Shown here piece after piece: positions 1 to 11,620 of a stretch of DNA of 64,000 nt (position 1 is the stretch's first letter; each line of letters opens with the position of its first letter). The notes beneath the pieces were generated by a model. It was not told the DNA's origin and did not search any database. It saw only the letters and a program-made list of their open reading frames with translations. The stretch comes from Ophiodon elongatus. Taxonomy: Eukaryota > Chordata > Actinopteri > Perciformes > Hexagrammidae. A program made the translations under genes and the position numbers. The DNA lies in contig JACSYO010000150.1 of the NCBI GenBank assembly GCA_016806645.1, positions 1,253,501 through 1,317,500 of the forward strand, in the 5' to 3' direction.

Positions 1-1138
1 AGTCACGAGATTTTGTGTGTGTGTTCTTTTCAAGCTGAATCTTGTCTTATTTAGCGCTGATGGAGTCGCTGGAATATATTTAAATGTCCTCTCGTCGGTG
101 TTACTTATTCGTTACCTTAGTCGCACTTATATACATCCAAGTCTACAGACTGTCACAATCTGTAGTAAAAAAAAAAAAAAAAAAAAAGCGGCTCATAAAA
201 CTCCTTATCACACGAGATCGTACGTCACAGCTCCCTGGGAGTTCTGTACTTGTGCTTTGAGGTGATGAGAGGCAGAGCTGGAGTCAGGATGTAGGCTGGC
301 CCACCTGCTCGCAGCCACCCGCCCGCCCGCTCGGCTCCCGTCGAGCGGGGACAGTGTCCTATTAGTGTCTCATGGCCACTTTGTCTGCCAAGCGTTTACG
401 TTCACTCCCAAATGTTCTTGTTCTGCGTTAATGAGAGCAACCCGCGGTCCCGGAGGTCTACGTTTGTCACTTCACCAAGGAGAGGCTCGTCCACCTGCAT
501 TAGTATGAGCTGGGCTTCAGTTCACTGACTTAATTTATCCGCACAGATTGGGTTAGAAAACGTTAACCCACGTTATTTTATTATGCGATGGACTAGTTAA
601 CATGTCATGTGACTAGAACGTAAGGGGACAAAAAACGCATCCCATTATCAAAGAGAGCAATTTGTTTCAATAGTTTGACACTTCAGTAAAGGCTTTGTTT
701 CTGAGTTAGATGAGCTAGCAGCTAGTTAGCTTAGCGTTAGCACAAAAACTGGAAATGACTGTCCAAAAGGTTTAAAAAAAAAAAAACTAAAGCTCACCAA
801 TAGTAACGTTAATCGTGTTTGTTTAATCTGGACAAAATCCGAGTTGTGATTCCAGTCTTTCAGCTAAGCTAAGCTGCTGGCAGTAGCTATATATTTATTG
901 TACAGACATGAGTGGTATCGATGTTCTAAACTAACTCGCAACGAGAGAGATTAAGAAAAAGAAATCTGGCTTCAGAACGACGGCCCAAGCTAGACCGGGT
1001 GAGGTTTAAATCTTGCGTGACCGACTTCGCGACTCCGTCCAGTTTCACAAACCGCCACACCTACTGAACTATCCGGGGAGGGTTTGGGGGAGGGAGTCCA
1101 AACTGGGGATCCAGCGCCAAAACGGGTGGCGTCCTTAC
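1..1138 (-). other. rapgef2 intron, 5' part (after the LPADF exon)
   Basis: This is the start of the intron that follows the exon at 1139-1270. It holds a poly-A run near 168-187, a GC-rich patch near 295-350 and a copy of a dispersed 'gttagcttagc' element (712-965). No exon resembling the next RAPGEF2 segment (ATESEAGDMDL) is present, so that exon lies left of base 1. Confidence 0.8.
712..965. repeat. Dispersed 'gttagcttagc' element, copy 1
   Basis: Left arm AGCAGCTAGTTAGCTTAGCG (near 717-736) and right arm AGCTAAGCTAAGCTGCTGGC (near 862-881) are imperfect inverted repeats. 'cacaaaaactgg' follows the left arm and 'gacatgagtggtatcgatgt' follows the right arm, a series I know from a common percomorph intron repeat. 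Related copies are at 18797 and 42235. Confidence 0.7.
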
Positions 1139-1270
1139 CTGATAAATGTCTGACAGGCTGCTGCTTCCAGAGTCGCTGGTGATACTACATCCTGAGTGGC
1201 TGGAGGAGACGTGGGTCACCTGTGGGTGCAAGCCGTCGGCCAGGTGAAGTCTGCTGAAGTCTGCGGGGAG
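1139..1270 (-). CDS. rapgef2: rapgef2 coding exon (Ser-rich segment shared by long and short isoforms)
   Basis: This 132-nt minus-strand exon (44 codons, phase 0 at both ends) has acceptor TACGTGCAG and donor GTAAGG. It encodes LPADFSRLHLADGLHPQ, then VTHVSSSHSGCSITSDSG and SSSLSDIYQ. The Ser-rich block is almost unchanged from mammalian RAPGEF2 and RAPGEF6, and DIYQ is followed in mammals by ATESEAG, encoded outside this window. It is the first exon common to both promoters: it accepts the exon at 24800-24967 (long form) and the exon at 8823-8882 (short form). The dense Ser/Thr content suggests a phosphorylated, disordered linker, which is inference. The acceptor is unusual because its polypyrimidine tract is a TG microsatellite, not a normal C/T run. 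Confidence 0.97.
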
Positions 1271-1274
1271 CTGC

Positions 1275-1338
1275 ACGTACACGTACACAGACACACACAG
1301 ACACACACACACAAACACACACACACACACACACACAA
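1275..1338. repeat. CA-rich microsatellite at a splice acceptor
   Basis: Interrupted CA repeat on the plus strand, TG in the rapgef2 transcript. It begins only a few bases from the AG at 1272-1271 and takes the place of the polypyrimidine tract of the 1139-1270 exon. Confidence 0.95.
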
Positions 1339-2534
1339 CATACACACAGATGGTCAGTATCAGCCAGCTCCGCCGCCACCATTGGTCACTCACGCTAACA
1401 CTGCTGCTGGCTGCCAGCCAAGTGGCGACACACTTAACGGCCTGCTGTCCTTCCCTTTGATTGAAGAAGCCGCGCAAAGACTTCCTTTACTTGGACGTCA
1501 CTGGATTTTCTTTCTCTTCCTCGCGTTCGTTTCCTATTTTATCATTTTCAAAGTGGACGCACGAGTCATTGCGATGAAATGAACCTGTGGATGTTTTAGG
1601 AAAAACATTGTATCCTTTTTTTTTTTATGTGATTTACAAACTAACTACAAGAGAGTACTGCCCCCTTTGATTTTAATTGAAAAGGAGCCTAAAACACTCT
1701 TCTATTCATGAATACTAGCAGGATTATCTTTGTCTTTACTCCACAACTGTGATTATGCAACATTAACGGAACAAAACATATTAATTAGTCCCACTGCAAG
1801 AGCTCAACTTTACACATAATGCCTTATCAAAGCAAAGAGAAAAAAGGCAGGAAAAAATTGGGGAGCTGTTAATTAAATCATCCGCTTCCATAGAATCAGT
1901 CAAAAACGTGTATCGAGTTTAACACACAATAGTGAAGGAGTGAATTATAAAAAAAAAAAAAAAAAGCATCCTCGTCCTCAACCTCCGTCCGTGTGTCGGT
2001 TCAAGAGCGCACGGAAGCTGCTGTCCATCTATGAAAGAAGTCTCATGAACCTCATTGTCCAGGCGAGACAGTTCAACTGACTCTCAGAGGAGAGCTACAA
2101 CACTCACGCAGCTGCTGGTATCAGCAGTTAAGATGTTAGGCTGCGCAGGGAACTTCTTATTCTCTTTTTTTATTAGCACAGGTAACCAATAAAAAGTGAT
2201 GCATACATCAAGAAAATACCCTAATTAAAGCACGCAACTGGGGGGTGGGGGACAGCCCTCTGAGTTATTCATAGTGTATAAAGTAACAGAAAGACGCTCT
2301 GTAATTAATTATATGCGCCAACCCACTTCTCCATGGCGATGACAGCCCTGCTGACGGTTTAGGACGCAGATGATGCAGCGGTGTTTGTATCTGAAGAACA
2401 TGCTGTGCTGCATCTACATCGAGGTGTTAGAGCTGAAACGACACTTTCCAAGCAAAGACGCCAAACGTTTCCTGGTGGCAGCTTCTTAAATACGAGTATC
2501 GAACACTTTTTTTTCCTGTTTTCTATCGTTATAA

Positions 2535-2640
2535 ATGAAATATTTGGGGCATTTTGCGCTATTTTCTAACATTTTATAGACAAAACGATCATCAATAAAC
2601 TGAGAAAATTATCTGGGCACTGATCAATAAGTATACTACT
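2535..2640 (-). repeat. Fragment of the 'gctgcaactaac' repeat, inverted
   Basis: The text from 'gcgctattttctaacatttt' through 'tagacaaaacgatcatcaat' is the reverse complement of the family's 'gtttggtctataaaatgtcag' region. Only the central part is kept. Confidence 0.5.
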
Positions 2641-5299
2641 GTACCTTGCATCAAATAGGTATCTACATTTAAAAAAAAAAAAAAAAGGATCTTCTCATGA
2701 ATTTAACAGCATTCTTTTAATGCCTCACTAGGTACAGCAAATCTCTTTATCTAGCCATATACAGTCCTTTGCATATTAACACAACGTTGATTTATAATCT
2801 GTAAATATATTATAACTGACTTTTTATATATTATTCTAAATGTGCACAATAAATAGTGTTTCCGAATGAATCCCATCAAATCTGACTAGAAAACCACAGG
2901 GGTGAAATATGAATTTAATCAAACTGCGTGAACTGGTTCATGGAGTCTATGGACATAAATATTTTATGGCCAAATGTTTTATTTACCAACATATATCTGA
3001 TACTCAGCAGGGAGACCGTTCTGAGCCGTTATAAACTCCACTTCTGGCTGCGGCAGATCATCAATATTAATTTTTTTACACCTAAAATTCAAATATGGCC
3101 CAATATAATCTAGGTTGCTTCATTCATCATGTGACATCAGAGCCGGATCCAAACATCTACAGAGAGGGAGTTCAACGGTGTTTTTACATGCTGTAGGATT
3201 TCAAATGTGGATAGTAAACAAGATTTTAGATTTTTATTGATGTATTTTAAATGTTTCTTCTTGACCGCAAAAACTTTTAACCCAGCTTTCATAAAAAGGC
3301 CAGAATGCGAATTTCATAGCACAAGAAACAAACTTTGCTCCAGTAAATCCTGATCGTGGGTGCGACGCAGGACAGACTGCACAGGAACCAGCCGGGCTTT
3401 TAGCTCTTCTTCTCTGATGTGTAAAAGGTAAAATGGTCTCCGAGGAACAGCCTGGGTGTCATCTGTCTGAAAATGCACTTTGGGCTGTAAACGGCTACAC
3501 TGCCTCGGATAGTTTTTGGACACTACGAGGTCCTCACTTGGATGACAAATGGAATACGTTGGACAGAAATACGTATCGGGAGGTTCATTTGCAAGTAAAT
3601 GGGCTTCGAGCCGTCATCTGCTCTTGAACATACTTGGAGAAACACGTCACAGCTTGTGAAGCACTCACTGGTTAATTAGTTTTGGAAATGGGAGGAAAAG
3701 TGTTGTTTTTCCTCTTTTTTTTTTGCTGGCAGAATTATCACCGTGGAATATTGGAAACTAGTTTTGACTAAAGGACTTCTCAATATTCATGATCTGCTCT
3801 CTGAGACCGAGCCACAATGGAAATTGAAGAGCTCGCAGGTGCCGTGGCACTGAATTGGTTTTCGGCAGAAGGCGTGGCAAGATGGCTGGAGAACTTTCTG
3901 AGGGGAAAATGAGAAAAATAAGACGTATCCATCCACAAGGCGTCCTTTATGTGTCATGTGACAAAAGACTGAGAGGCAGACAGTGCAGCTCCTGTGGCAC
4001 TGAGGTGTAATTCGACTACACTGTGTCAAAGATTGCCATCACGTTTAATTATCTGGCTGGCTGCACTAACCAAAGTGGTCGACCGGAGGGCCAAGTCAGT
4101 CACAAACCCCCCCCTCAGGCTAATATTTCCCTTCCCCTCATCTGGTCGACTTCACTCTTAACGCCTCCAGCTGACTTCCACGTTGTTATTATTGCTGGCT
4201 GGGCGTTATTGTGCCGTGTGACAAATCTCTTTGTCCGTCTGGAGCTGCAGTGATGAAGCCTCATCACATTTCCTTCCGGTTACTTTTCGGCAGCAAAACA
4301 GATTATGGAGCGGAAATATCATATCTCTGATGCAATACAAACCCCAGCAGTGGAGTTGTGTTGGAGCTACGACTGTGACCATTCGTATTTATTACCTGAC
4401 ATATGTCGCAAGAGTGTTGTGGCTTTGAGGCTTCCATTCTTTAAAAACTCATTCTTGGGTTTGGTGACAATTACAAAAATATACAATATCATTGGTATAT
4501 TATTAAGAAAATCGAAGAATATCCTTTAAAAAAAGAAATAATGCAGATAAAAACACTAATGCCCATTGGGAATCAAATAAAGACCTCAATGTCAATTAAA
4601 TTACTAAATTATTAAAATGTTCTTAACAGTTTAGTTGCACATTCAATGAATGGAAGTGCACCCATGGTAAATTAATTCTATATTCTCATTATTGAGAGTA
4701 CAGGACTGGTCATGTGGAGTTTGTCAATATATGGCCTTCCAACCAGACACCGGAGGGGTTTATATATCAATAATAATATCCCCACTGGTTTCCACAACCA
4801 GCTAGAAAAGGTCCCACCCCCTCCCAACATATCCCCCAAAAAACTACAAGCCCCGCCCCCCGCCCAGGGAAAGAGGGAGAGATAAAGGGAAGGCAGGACA
4901 GCGGGATAAAGGGAGCGGATAATAAACACTTAATCCTTTCTCTCCACTCATTTAGGTCATCTGTCTCTCGACCAATAAGCCAGCGTCCATTCGGTCTATA
5001 AGCATGTGCTCCATTGACCTCTTCGGCCCGGTGGCATGCAAGAGACTGGGCCAAGATGGATGCCAGCACAACAATACTGACACACGTCCTCATTACGCTT
5101 TTCCAATCAGTGGCACGGCGGACAGCAATACATGCATAGAGCGTCGTTAACCCTGATCGATCTGCAGAGTCTGTGCGGACACGCTATTGTTTGAAGCCAT
5201 TAGTGATCTGCTCACGCCATCAACCACAGCATGAAATTGTGATTATTCTCCTACCTTAAAATCAGCCTCTCTGCGCTCCTTTCGCTCTGAAATTCAGCG

Positions 5300-5336
5300 C
5301 TCTCTCTCCCTCTCTCTCTCTCTCTCTCCCTCTCTC
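5300..5336. repeat. CT-rich tract
   Basis: Interrupted CT dinucleotide run of about 37 nt. Confidence 0.9.
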
Positions 5337-7576
5337 GAACAAGTGAAGTGAGCCCTGCAAGACCGCGAGCCGAAAATACGTACAATCAGCTGTCACAGGA
5401 GGATTAAGCGTCGCTCTAATGCTCGGGCCACAACACTCAGCTCTGCCTACATGTGAGCAGATGTGGCGCTCCTTAAATTACACTGAAGACCTAATGACCT
5501 AGATTGCCGGGTGGAAGCCCTGGGTGGAAGCGCTGGCCGGCTCTCAATCTCTTTAGCGCCTTCGTATGCTGGGGGTGAATCTGTGCCACTACACCAGGTG
5601 TCCAATATTGTGGTTGGCCGAGCTCAGAGATACAACCCCGCGTGGTGCGCAAGAGCATTAAGTGGTCTCAAAACACTCCCTCATATTTTCTTCTGAAAGG
5701 AGCCAAATTGAAGTTGTTGGTTTAATGGGCTTAAATTATGGAGCAAATCACAACAACGGGTTTTTTTCCTTCCGACTTCAAGCAGATGAAAAAGCGCCCG
5801 AAGCCGCGCGGCGCTCCTTTCCACATTTCACATGTGGTTTTAACTTTGTCTACGTGTTAAAAAAAATAAATAAAAAAAATGGAGAGCTGCCAATGTTTGT
5901 GGGCTAAAAGACAGCATGCACATCCCAGAGTTCCCCCTGACCATGGCGGCCCGCTTCTCGCTTTCCTGAGCCTCGCAGATCAAGAGATTAAAACCCCTTT
6001 CGGCAGGGTGTCCGATTATATGGGCCTGATATTCTCTCTGGGCTTTCCCCTCCCTGGTTACAGCTCAACCAGTCAGCACTACACAAGGTGGCATTAAGAC
6101 CAGGGCTTGATGACTTGCTAAGATGAGGAATACAGTCCAGTCCACTATATTGCTATTACAATCATTGTTCCAGGTGTCATTTATTGTAAACAAAAGTAGG
6201 CTTCTCCTGCCTAACGAATGTTGGTGGATGTGCAACAAATGTTTGCTGACAGTTTTCATATGACTGCCAGTTGTTAACAAGGTTATCAGGATTATGGGTA
6301 ACAAAATGTCAAGTGAATAAGGGAAAACATCGAGCATCGGTATCTCGTCCGCTTCCATTCGTTTTATTATCCAAGCCAGCAAGCCTGAAACATATGGGCC
6401 TGTGTCTTCAGCACATAGGCGTTACTTCAATGAAATGTTCAAAGATAAGGAAACAGCATTCATGGTCAAGTACTCACCACAAAAGATAAAGCCGCGAACG
6501 TCCATAAAAACGTGATGAATCAACGCGAGTTGTGCCGTGGCGGTGCGAGTCGATGTGTGCCTCGTTTGCAGTAAAGATAAAAAAAACGCAGCCATAAGAG
6601 TGGAAACCACGGGTCTCCGGAGGAAAGATAAGCAAACAGGGGAATTACACTTACAGTGGGAGCCAATGGTCTTGAAGCTACTATGGTGATGTCATTACTG
6701 TAATAAGATCTGGTGGCTATTATTGACTCGGCCCGTGCTGGGTTTCCTGCCAGGCTAAATTAATATTTACACTAGCCTCCATTTATATGCTGAGAACATA
6801 AGAAAACAAAATATCCAACGAAGGGGCAGGAGGAGGAGATCGAGGGAGAAAAGGTGAACAGTCTAGAGATCTTCCCAATGAAAAAACAAAAACACATGTT
6901 TACTCCTTTCTACCCTGACTTCAGACTATGTAGACACGAAAACTACCATAAAACAAGCCAAACTTATATTATTGCACTCGTGTTTCTAGATGTTTTATCT
7001 AATTGCCATTCGTGTTAACTTGCTGGCATGTCTGCTTGTTTTTGTTTGCTAACTCGGGGTGCGTATGTGTTGTGCGTTCATCGTGTTTTGGCTGTAGAAA
7101 CTATTCCATCCTGCCAATAACACATTGCTGAATTCGAACGGCATGCTATTTGACAGAACTTGCCATTCCTCGTTAAAAGTAGAAACCCTACAATCAACAC
7201 CTCTAGGATATTTTAGGTGTGTAAAGTAGCTACTGCTCACTCGGCCGAGTGCTTTTGTTAGATTCCTGGAAAATCAGTTGAAAAAGATCTATTTCGATGA
7301 GGTTACTGCTCAAATGGCAAAGCACGTCTTGAAGCCTCTAGATTAATACAGTCGTACTATATCAAAATACTAGTAGTGCTCATATCAAAGTATAATCTGC
7401 ATCAAAATACAATTGGGCAACAAATCACAGAGTTGTTAGAGGGTTGCCTTTGGCTACATATGGCACATAAAACACATAATAGATGTTATAAAATACATTG
7501 CTTTTTTATAAATAAAAATAAAAGACGTTTAAACGTGCAATTATATAGTTTGGGATGTTTTAGAAATGCACCTGAC

Positions 7577-7627
7577 ACAGAGAGAGAGCAACAGAGAGAA
7601 ACAGAGAGACAGAGAGAGAGAGAGAGG
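7577..7627. repeat. GA-rich tract
   Basis: Interrupted GA dinucleotide run with CA interruptions. Confidence 0.9.
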
Positions 7628-8010
7628 CCTTCCTGCTGCACAAACTATGAGGAAGCAGGATGAGATATGTCATCAACAATGACACGACCATGACTATTAA
7701 AGGAAGATTAAGGTGATTTTTTTCCCCCTCCCCTCGGCATCTGTGCTCTGCGATCCAGGAACCGTCCATCAGTGTGATTTACATCCCTGCCTCGGTGTGT
7801 GTCTGTATCTCTGTGTGTGTGTGGCCCCCGACGTGTGAGTGATGCCAGCGGTGCTGACAGCCGATCTATCCGTTTACCGTTCAAGAGCAGATCAGCTCAG
7901 GCCTCCCGAGTGTCTGCTGCAGCTGCCGGCTGCTTCCAGCACCACGGACAGCGCCACCAGCAGCGGAGCTAAACCAACTGGGAGGGTCAGACTAGTACTT
8001 CAGCTTGTCT

Positions 8011-8037
8011 CACACACACACACACACACACACACAC
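8011..8037. repeat. CA microsatellite
   Basis: Uninterrupted CA repeat of about 13 units. Confidence 0.95.
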
Positions 8038-8251
8038 GTTCTGGGTTTAAGCAGCGCCTATAGAGGTTAAGAGGTGGGGTAACATACATGACATCACCTC
8101 CCATCAAACCACTCGGATGTATTGCTTCTTCTTCTTCTGCAAGAGACACCTGGCGTGATTCATTTTATGGGCACATATTAGGGACCTAACAATCAAATAT
8201 TGTCATGTCAGTGCGTCGCAAAACATAACAGGGCAGATACTTCGGTCGTTA

Positions 8252-8323
8252 AACACACACGCACGCACGCACGCACACACACACGCACACACGCACACAC
8301 GCACACACGCACACACGCACACA
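8252..8323. repeat. CA/CG compound microsatellite
   Basis: Repeat of CACG and CACACACG units. The regular CpG insertions make it alternating purine-pyrimidine throughout, a sequence type able to adopt Z-DNA. Confidence 0.9.
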
Positions 8324-8822
8324 GCTGGATGTGTGCGCGCGCCTTAAACCAAAGGGAAAACACACCATTATATCCGCACAGGCATCAATAAGTAGCCTAT
8401 AATGTGTATTTGAATGATTATTCGTGACACATTGACCTGGGAGTTGTATTTGTTTCCATTTCTTATAAAACGCTTTATAACCCATTATTATTTTTTCACG
8501 GCAACGGTCGAGGCCTTACGAGATCAATACGGTCCTTAAAATGCAGGGCGCGTGTGTCCGCGCGCGTGAGTGACAGCAAGCACATGGCGGCCGTTTCTAG
8601 TACAACACACTGACACACATCGGCGGCTCGACGTGGCAATGATCATCAGCCTGCCCCGCGTCCATTCATCCCGTGGAGGCTCGATAGAAATCCGATGCAC
8701 ATCCATTACACAGCGGACGGTAATCACATCTAGTGGCTCATAAATGAGGGAGAGAGAGAGAGAGAGGGGGAAGAAAGATGGAGAGAAGACGTTGCACCGT
8801 CGCACGTCGATGGGCTACTTAC

Positions 8823-8882
8823 CGGGGTTTTCTCTTGCTGGCTCGGGACTCCATTGCTGTCTGATGCTGCTAATGGTTTCAT
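8823..8882 (-). CDS. rapgef2: rapgef2 alternative first coding exon (short isoform N-terminus)
   Basis: On the minus strand an ATG at 8882-8880 opens 20 codons, MKPLAASDSN then GVPSQQEKTP, directly followed by a perfect GTAAGT donor. The exon ends in phase 0, exactly what the exon at 1270-1139 (also phase 0, starting LPADF) needs. The short mammalian RAPGEF2 protein begins MKPLAIPANH GVMGQQEKHS before LPADF as I recall it. Length and position agree, and 11 of 20 residues match without gaps, including MKPLA, GV and QQEK. An in-frame TAG lies upstream at 8942-8940, so the reading frame cannot extend far; the base at -3 is A. This ATG was preferred over a nearer ATG at 8854, whose frame gives a phase-2 end and reads into a stop across the donor. 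The isoform made here would lack the first cNMP-binding-like domain. Confidence 0.9.
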
Positions 8883-9560
8883 AATGAAAAAAAGGTTCTC
8901 CGGGCTAAAACATCTAACATCCCGGACCTGCTTTACATGCTACGGCACAGACCCCCCATCCTCCTGCAAGCCGCCTGCCCTCTCTCCCCCCCCCCCAACC
9001 CTCCCTCGACTGCGCCGTCTCTCTGGAAAGGAGGCGGCGGCTTGACAGCTTTTTTTTGGGGAGTATCCGCTGTCTCTTGGCCCGATTAGACTCTCTCAAC
9101 ACCAACGCCGGCTTCTGCGTTTATTCCAGCCTCCCCGCTGCTTGCCACAGAAATAGCTTAAAACCACAGAGGATGAGGCGGAGGGAGAGAGGCAGGGGGG
9201 GAGAAAAAAAAATATCCTTTTATCCGAGCGAAGACGAGCCAGCTTCTCTCTCTCTCTCTTTGCGCACTTGACAATCACATCTCCAGTCGGAGGACAGCGG
9301 CGCGCCGATATTAAAGCAGAAAACAGGGGAAATAAAAAAATAAATAAAAAAGATGAGAAAAATGGCTGACAACACTTTCACTCACGTTTGCTCCCTCCGC
9401 CTACCCTCTCTCTCTCTCTCTGTCTCTCTGTCTCTCTCTTCTCCCGCTCCCGAAAGTAAAAGCTACACACACTGGAACGCACGCGCGCGCACAAACGCCT
9501 TTATGCACCATTACATTATTTGAAGACCGAGACGCCTGCAGCCTCCACCGATGTACTGTA
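8883..9560 (-). promoter_or_regulatory. Candidate internal promoter and 5' UTR of the short rapgef2 isoform
   Basis: The stretch just upstream (minus-strand sense) of the alternative first exon is richer in CpG than the surrounding introns, for example GGCGCGCC near 9300, the ACGCGCGCGC run near 9481 and the CCAACGCCGGC near 9105. It also has long CT/GA tracts near 9245 and 9411. CpG-rich sequence with polypyrimidine tracts is usual for TATA-less vertebrate promoters. No clear TATA box or Inr could be assigned, so the transcription start and boundaries are estimates. The case rests on position next to a conserved first exon. Confidence 0.55.
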
Positions 9561-9590
9561 TACGTTAAAGCCAGCGGTTTGTTTGTAACG

Positions 9591-9672
9591 AGGAGGGGGA
9601 TGTGTGTATGTGTGTCACGGGTGGAGGAGGGGAGGGGTGGTGGTGGTGGTGCTGGAGGGGGGAGGTGGAGGG
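9591..9672 (+). repeat. G-rich GGT/GGA tract
   Basis: Plus strand carries GGAGGGG, then a GGT trinucleotide run (about 9636-9650), then GGAGGGGGGAGGTGGAGGG. It could form G-quadruplexes and lies just upstream (transcript sense) of the candidate short-isoform promoter. Confidence 0.7.
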
Positions 9673-10638
9673 AGTAAGGACCTCCTCCCTGCCAGACAGT
9701 GATGCTGTAAGAGCTGCTATGGCTGTGCCCCTCTGGAGGGCTTACAACACCCCCAGATAGAAAGATAGAGGGGTAGGGGGGAGGAGAGGGGGGGAGGGCA
9801 GATGAGAAGGAAAATAAATGAAAGCGAGGGAGCGATGATGTGAGGTGACACAAAGAGCAAATCGTCGGGCGAGAGAGCCGGTGTACATGTCGAGAGGGTG
9901 GGTGGAAGAAACGCCACATCTTAAAAAAAGAAGAAAAAAAAAAGGGTAGACGGACGGGCGATAGAGGGATGAAGGGAGGAGAGGAGGAGGAGAGGAGAGG
10001 AGCACAGTGCGCGTAATGCCATTATCATGCTCACTTCGGCACAAGAACCGGTTGGCATGGTAACGGAGTGAAGGGAAAGCCATTTCCTGGGCGGGGGAGA
10101 CAGAAACGGAGACAGCAGCACTTCCTCTTGAGAGAGTGAGTAAAAAAGGCAGACACACACTGAGAAAGAGGGAGAGAGAGAAAGAGAGAAGAGAGTAGCG
10201 TCGCTTCTTCTGGAAAAAAGGGAGTAAAAAGAGCTGCAAGATGAAAGCATTCGAAGTGACCGAACCCATGAAGCTGGCAGCGATGATGTCACTCTGTCAC
10301 TGTCACTCAGCTGGAATAGCCATGGCAACTGGGTGAGCATGAGCACACCCCCCCCGTCCCCCGTCCCCCCTCTCCACCGCCACCCAGCCCCCCCCTACAC
10401 ACCCTCGAGGGCTTTCAGTTGCTGTGGCGACAGAAGCAGCGAGACAAGGCGAAATGGAGGGAGGGTCGGTCGACGAGTGTGTTAGTGTGTGTGTGTGAAA
10501 GAGAAGAGACTGTAGAAGTGGCAATATACTTCCACTTCACCTTCACTCAGCTGTAGTACAATGAGCAGCAGCGTCACCGACAAACAAACAGCACGCAAAC
10601 ACTGCTTTGTGATAGCAAGAGGGGCAAAGAATGTGTAT

Positions 10639-10640
<2 letters not shown>

Positions 10641-10692
<52 letters not shown>
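10641..10692. repeat. GT microsatellite
   Basis: Uninterrupted GT repeat of about 26 units. Confidence 0.95.
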
Positions 10693-11568
10693 ATGCTCAG
10701 GTGGCGGGCCGTGCCTCTAGAGACCCTGGATATTGGATCCATAGACGGTCCCATATATGAAGGTCTCCTGACAGACTGAGATATGAGGAGGGCACTTTAA
10801 ATGACCAAACGACGTCACAGGGAACAATGGAGGGGTTTAAAAGGCCAAGCAAGACAATAAAAACGGGGGGTGCTGCAGTTCACATATCCACATTGCAAAA
10901 AAAAATAAATATATATTAATTCAGTTCACAACCGAGACACAAAAGGACGTGACATCACCGACCACAATTGCCATGATTCACACGTTATGGCACACTTCAT
11001 CGAGAAGCGTCGCGCCTCAAAAAGTAGTTTCATTTCACTTTCACCACCATTGATTTTCATGAAACGTTGACGCCGTCGATCACTTCCTGCTGTCATTTTC
11101 ATTTTTGTTTGAAAAATAAAAATGACAGAACAAGTCAAGTCATTTTAGTACAACATAACTGTATGAAGCTGCAATACTTTGCATATGAATAAATGGGCTA
11201 CTAGACCATAATTTCATCACTGAGACTACAGCAACTAGATGATTGATGAACTGTTTAAGGCATTCATCGAGCAGAAATGCCAACGATTCACTGATCTATG
11301 CTGTTGTTCTCAATCTAATTTAATTATATTGAATACGTTTAAGCTTCGGACCGTGGTTCGGGCAAACAACATACCTGGAGTTCTGGGACCTTGTTATGGG
11401 TTTTGTTGCTATTTTACAGATTAAACAAAAGATCAAAAATCAACCGAGTGTGAAAATAATTAGTTGCAGCTCAGCATTAATCATAAACAAGAACCACAAT
11501 GCTGAACCTGAGCTAAATCAGGTCAAAAATGGTGTACAAAAATTGCACACACCAACTCCCACAAATAA

Positions 11569-11620
11569 GAATATATATATATATATATATAGCAAGATAT
11601 ATATTTATATATATATATAA
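11569..11620. repeat. AT-rich microsatellite
   Basis: Two AT runs separated by GCAAG and TTT interruptions. Confidence 0.9.

Larger units (their letters stand above)
1271..8822 (-). other. rapgef2 intron between the alternative first exon and the LPADF exon
   Basis: About 7.5 kb without a supported exon. It contains the CA-rich tract at the splice acceptor (1275-1338), poly-A runs, a degraded repeat fragment (2535-2640), CT and GA tracts (5300-5336, 7577-7627) and CA/CACG microsatellites (8011-8037, 8252-8323). Everything else looks like unique AT-rich intron. I searched for the 18-nt exon expected to encode ECTKSQ and saw no convincing match. Confidence 0.75.

Noticed and set aside
8819..8854. 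Nearer minus-strand ATG reading MESRASKRKP before the same donor
   Set aside because: In this frame the exon would end in phase 2, which does not fit the phase-0 exon at 1270, and unspliced it stops at once. The MKPLA frame fits both phase and homology.
9401..10346. Overlapping Ser/Pro/Leu-rich minus-strand ORFs of 140-175 codons
   Set aside because: They arise from GA/CT-rich, stop-poor DNA upstream of the short-isoform promoter. Several frames are open at once and none resembles a protein family.
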